Of a stretch of 36,649 bases of DNA, positions 33,570-36,649 are shown in pieces. Both the position numbers and the translations under genes were made by a program. Below the pieces are notes generated by a model. It was not told the origin of the DNA and ran no database searches. It saw only the letters and a program-made list of their open reading frames with translations. The stretch spans positions 249,186 through 285,834 of the forward strand of contig KE356560.1 of the NCBI GenBank assembly GCA_000415965.1, in the 5' to 3' direction. The first letter of the stretch is position 1. Each line of letters starts with the position of its first letter. The stretch is from Haloquadratum walsbyi J07HQW1 (GTDB lineage: Archaea; Halobacteriota; Halobacteria; Halobacteriales; Haloferacaceae).

Positions 33570-35318
33570 ATGCCGACGGATGTCGAACGCTGGAAGTCAG
33601 AGGTATATGGGCAGGAGATACGTGAGCATCTCTTCGAATTTGCCGAGGAAGGATATGACACAATTCCAGAGGATGAACGAGATGCGTGGTTTGAGCGGTT
33701 CAAGTGGTGGGGGCTTTATCATCAGCGAAATGGGCAAGAAGGCTACTTTATGATGCGGATTGGGACGCCGAATGGCGTCATGAAGCCTGGTCAGCTTCGA
33801 GTCGTCGGTGAAATCGCTTCTGAATACGCCACTGGTCCTGGCGTGAACCCAATATTCGGTGATGGATATGCTGACTTTACGACGCGACAGTCAATCCAAC
33901 TCCACTGGATTGAATTATCAGATATCCCAGATATCTTCGAGAAGCTCGAAGAGAATGGGCTTTCGACCCAACAGGCCTGCGGTGACTCATGGCGAAACAT
34001 TGTCGGAAACCCTGTTGCCGGTAAAGATGCACGCGAAGTTATTGATGCATGGCCAGTCATTCATGATCTCAATGAGACATTCAAGGGGAATGATGACCAT
34101 TCTAATCTTCCGCGAAAATGGAAGGTTTCTGTCACCGGGACACCTGATGGTTCCGGTCAGGGAGACATCAATGACCTTGCGTTTGAGCCAGCATACAAGA
34201 CAATCGATGGTGAGGAAACTGTTGGGTTCAACGTTCGTGTTGGAGGCGGTCTTGCCCGTAACGAGCCGCGATTCGCTCGTGATATTGATGTGTGGGTTCC
34301 TCCGGCAGATGTTTCAACGGTTGCAGGTGGGCTTTCAGCGCTGTTCCGGGACAATGGGGATCGTGAAGATCGGTATAACGCTCGTATCAAGTTCCTCGTT
34401 GATGAGTGGGGTGCAGACAAAGTTCGTGAGACGCTCCAATCGGAGTACGTTGACTTCGAGTTGCACACAGCCGGACGTGACGTTCGAGATGAATACACAT
34501 ACAATACCGGAGACGGTGACCGCAACGACCTGATTGGAATACATGAACAGCATGATGGGTCATATTTCATTGGATTGAATGTTCTTGTCGGACGAATGGG
34601 AGCATCAGATGTGCTTGAACTCGCTGATCTCGCCTCCGAGTATGGGTCTGGTGAGGTCCGACTCTCTCAACGACAGAATATCATCGTGACTGATATCCCA
34701 GCAGATGCTGTCGATGAGTTCACCAGTGAGGAGCTTCTCGAAAACTATTCACCGGATCCATCCCCATTCATGCGGGGTTCTGTTGCCTGTACAGGCACTG
34801 AATTCTGCTCGTTATCTATTGTCGAGACAAAGAATCGACAGGTTCGATACGCCCGATGGCTCAAAGACAATGTCACTCTTCCGGCTGATGTTGATGAATT
34901 CCATATTCATCTATCAGGGTGCACCGCTTCCTGTGCACAACCACAGATTGCAGATATCAGCCTTCGAGGGATGAAAACACGCAAGAACGGGGAACCTGTT
35001 GAGGCTCTTGATGTTGGTCTTGGCGGTGGACTTGGTGCAGACCCACAGTTCGCACGCTGGGTGACACAACGTGTCCCTGTTGATGAGATTCCCGGTGCAA
35101 TCTCCAATCTGATTGAGACATTTGCTGATGAGCGTAACGATGATGAATCATTCCGTGCATTCGTTGACAGACACGATAATGATGAGCTTGATTCATTTGT
35201 TGCACCTGAGGAGACCGACTATGAGGATCCAATGATGCATAATACCAAGCGTACGTGGTATCCATACGCAGAAAACGATGGTCTTGATGCTGGACCATCT
35301 GCACCAGCGGACGACTAA
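33570..35318 (+). CDS. Ferredoxin-dependent nitrite or sulfite reductase (siroheme, 4Fe-4S)
   Basis: A 582-aa cytosolic enzyme for six-electron reduction of nitrite to ammonia or sulfite to sulfide. It has two ferredoxin-like half-domains (RIGTPNGVMKPGQLRVVGEI...FTTRQSIQLHWI and FIGLNVLVGRMGASDVLEL...VRLSQRQNIIVTD). The siroheme/4Fe-4S motif is C407-TGTEF-C413 and C451-TAS-C455. The start at 33570 (MPTDVERWKSEVYG) is chosen because the 35 codons upstream overlap the previous gene. No nitrate reductase or sulfate-activation gene adjoins it, so sequence alone cannot separate nitrite (NasD/NirA) from sulfite reductase. A DUF6360-like gene follows after five bases. Confidence 0.9.
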   Translation: MPTDVERWKSEVYGQEIREHLFEFAEEGYDTIPEDERDAWFERFKWWGLYHQRNGQEGYFMMRIGTPNGVMKPGQLRVVGEIASEYATGPGVNPIFGDGYADFTTRQSIQLHWIELSDIPDIFEKLEENGLSTQQACGDSWRNIVGNPVAGKDAREVIDAWPVIHDLNETFKGNDDHSNLPRKWKVSVTGTPDGSGQGDINDLAFEPAYKTIDGEETVGFNVRVGGGLARNEPRFARDIDVWVPPADVSTVAGGLSALFRDNGDREDRYNARIKFLVDEWGADKVRETLQSEYVDFELHTAGRDVRDEYTYNTGDGDRNDLIGIHEQHDGSYFIGLNVLVGRMGASDVLELADLASEYGSGEVRLSQRQNIIVTDIPADAVDEFTSEELLENYSPDPSPFMRGSVACTGTEFCSLSIVETKNRQVRYARWLKDNVTLPADVDEFHIHLSGCTASCAQPQIADISLRGMKTRKNGEPVEALDVGLGGGLGADPQFARWVTQRVPVDEIPGAISNLIETFADERNDDESFRAFVDRHDNDELDSFVAPEETDYEDPMMHNTKRTWYPYAENDGLDAGPSAPADD

Positions 35319-35323
35319 GACGA

Positions 35324-35623
35324 ATGAGTGACAGACTCCTCCGCGTGAACGCATACACAACACTTGACCTCGCCGATGTCCGTGCTCGTGGACATGATTT
35401 TGACGTAGATACCCTTGGCGTTGTTAATGTCACCGCACCGCGAAAAAACCCGGATCATGTGACCCTTCAGGTTGAAATTGACCACACGAACGTTGAAATG
35501 CTTCCTGCTCACGCTGATGAAGTTACACTGTCAGTCTCAGAAGCCCGCACAATCGCTGAGGACTTGCACTCATACGCTGATCGCGTTGAGAATGCACAGT
35601 CACCGGACTCAGATGACGCGTGA
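35324..35623 (+). CDS. DUF6360-like haloarchaeal protein
   Basis: A 99-aa acidic protein with strands LLRVNAYTTLDLADVRARGH, DVDTLGVVNVTAPRKNP and DHVTLQVEIDHTNVEMLPAH, and a C-terminal helix SVSEARTIAEDLHSYADRVE. It matches, from memory, the haloarchaeal DUF6360 family. It starts five bases after the nitrite/sulfite reductase stop, so it is in that operon and may support the reductase. No catalytic motif is seen. Confidence 0.75.
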   Translation: MSDRLLRVNAYTTLDLADVRARGHDFDVDTLGVVNVTAPRKNPDHVTLQVEIDHTNVEMLPAHADEVTLSVSEARTIAEDLHSYADRVENAQSPDSDDA

Positions 35624-36009
35624 GCTAAACGATTGAACTGAGTGGATTATGTTGCGCCAGGGGTCTCGTGAATTTCTCATATCTCATCTTGAAAACTACT
35701 TTCTGTTCGACCCTGTAGTGCGTATTTTGAGAAATTACCGACGCGTATTCACACATCTAAGTGCTTGCTATTCCTTATCATGCAAGTAGAGATCAACTCC
35801 TGAGTAAGAGACACCTCAAACATACAGACAAGAGCTCAGTTCCTGTCTTTGCTCTTTCAGACAATGCATTTATGTTCATAACGAACCGGAGCAAGATACT
35901 GTTATCTGGGCTACTCGCACCTTTGGATTATTTGCTGTAGACAGTCATAAATTTATAATTAAAAGTAAATTTTCAAACACTCTTATTCTCGTCGGATGAA
36001 CTATCAAAT
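35624..36009. promoter_or_regulatory. Intergenic region, AT-rich upstream of the Lrp/TRASH gene
   Basis: About 385 bases without a gene. The last 70 bases contain a run of A/T (AAATTTATAATTAAAAG, about 35949-35965) with a likely TATA box roughly 50-60 bases before ATG 36010, implying a short leader. No operator repeats could be picked out. Confidence 0.45.
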
Positions 36010-36636
36010 ATGCTTGATGAGACTGATATCCAGATTCTTGAACTTCTTGTTGAGGATGCTCGCCGTTCATACACTGACATTGCCCAGGTAGTCAACCTCT
36101 CACCACCAGCGGTCTCAGACCGGATTGATCGTTTGAGTGAGTCCGGCGTTATCCGCCGATTTACTGTTGAGCTTGATCGATCACAACTTCGCGCTGGTGT
36201 CCCTCTCTTGGTGACTCTTCTGCCGTCAACATCTGCAGCTAACTCGGTCCACTCTGCCGTTCGTGAGGACCCACAGGTCGAACACAGCTTTATGACCGCA
36301 GATAATACCGTCATCTTCTCTGCTCACGTCCGCGGGGATCGTGTTCGCACTGCAATTGATGACATTGTTGATCTTTCACGTATTGATAGCTACGAAATCA
36401 GTATTATCGATACTGCTGAGTGGAGCCCGACTATCGGTGGGACAGAATTCGCTCTGTCATGTGCTGAATGTGGTAACACCGTCACCACTGAAGGTCATAG
36501 TGAACAGATCGGCGGTACCCAGCGACACTTCTGTTGTTCATCATGTTTACATCGTTTTCGAGAACGATATGATCGAATTGAGGCTGATACCGATACCCCT
36601 GAGAACACTAATACCAAGAGTAACGATCCCTCGTGA
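36010..36636 (+). CDS. Lrp/AsnC-type regulator with C-terminal TRASH metal-sensing domain
   Basis: A 208-aa regulator. Residues 1-50 are an Lrp/AsnC helix-turn-helix (DETDIQILELLVEDARRSY, then SPPAVSDRIDRLSESGVIRR). Residues 55-140 are a diverged sensing/oligomerisation domain. Residues 150-187 form a TRASH-type treble-clef site with C151, C154, C175/C176 and C179 (HFCCSSCLHRFRERY). In Halobacterium salinarum a protein of this architecture (VNG1179C) controls a copper-efflux P-type ATPase, so a copper- or zinc-responsive role is likely. The last ~20 residues are a Thr/Asn/Asp tail. Its target may lie just beyond the window. Confidence 0.88.
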   Translation: MLDETDIQILELLVEDARRSYTDIAQVVNLSPPAVSDRIDRLSESGVIRRFTVELDRSQLRAGVPLLVTLLPSTSAANSVHSAVREDPQVEHSFMTADNTVIFSAHVRGDRVRTAIDDIVDLSRIDSYEISIIDTAEWSPTIGGTEFALSCAECGNTVTTEGHSEQIGGTQRHFCCSSCLHRFRERYDRIEADTDTPENTNTKSNDPS

Positions 36637-36649
36637 TCACTTTAGAATC

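Noticed and set aside
33859..34533. 224-codon frame inside the nitrite/sulfite reductase gene
   Set aside because: Met/Ser/Arg-rich shadow frame with no motif. The main frame has the siroheme/Fe-S cysteines.
1..36649. CRISPR array
   Set aside because: No regularly spaced identical direct repeats with unique spacers. The recurring units are fold-back repeats scattered at gene ends.

Overview
The window reads as chromosomal DNA of a halophilic archaeon (class Halobacteria). The proteins are strongly acidic. The core genes are archaeal: class I lysyl-tRNA synthetase, ribosomal protein S19e, a PDCD5-type DNA-binding protein, archaeal UMP kinase and a MobB-MoaE fusion. Several promoters have a TATA-like box about 25-30 bases before the start codon with no Shine-Dalgarno site, as expected for leaderless archaeal mRNAs. 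Base composition is AT-rich for a haloarchaeon, intergenic gaps are long, and broken genes and low-complexity Thr/Glu/Asp coding tracts are frequent. Together this suggests a Haloquadratum-like genome; that is inference, not a database match.

Layout. 1-717: a decayed GNAT acetyltransferase. 844-2441: a 40-aa zinc-finger microprotein and a flavoprotein disulfide reductase. 2606-2716: the 3' end of a dead TnpB (IS200/IS605-type) element. 2743-4289: three small membrane proteins. 4997-8087: a zinc-ribbon/winged-helix regulator, a DUF7114-like protein and nadE. 8296-8366: tRNA-Gly(CCC). 8563-11877: a small hypothetical, an aldo/keto reductase and the PitA-type heme-binding fusion. 12233-17600: an M50 site-2 protease, a LURP-one-like protein, then pyrH-lysS. 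18144-21321: MobB-MoaE, a DUF7123 protein, a frameshifted second site-2 protease and another dead TnpB end. 21395-25757: frameshifted thiL, a YbhN-type membrane protein, rps19e, a PDCD5-like protein and a PP-loop ATPase. 26090-30987: hisS, truA, a 52-aa zinc-ribbon protein and an oligoendopeptidase F. 31459-36636: an overlapping three-gene unit ending in a DUF7119-like HTH protein, a CxC/CxxC protein, a ferredoxin-dependent nitrite/sulfite reductase with a DUF6360 protein, and an Lrp-HTH/TRASH metal-responsive regulator.

Most genes are housekeeping: translation (lysS, hisS, truA, rps19e, tRNA-Gly), cofactors (nadE, thiL, moaE, pitA), nucleotides (pyrH), proteolysis, and nitrogen or sulfur assimilation. 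No CRISPR array, prophage, intact transposon or defence island was seen.

The most unusual signal is non-coding. A family of about 118-bp fold-back repeats with 18-bp imperfect terminal inverted repeats (TTAACAGTCGTTGGCAAT) occurs at least five times. Every copy lies within about 65 bp of the 3' end of a gene, and one copy supplies the gene's stop codon. Three genes (GNAT, site-2 protease, thiL) carry frame disruptions. Several short genes or gene fragments were found only by reading the sequence directly: the two zinc microproteins at 844 and 28560, the TnpB tail, and the lost thiL C-terminus.
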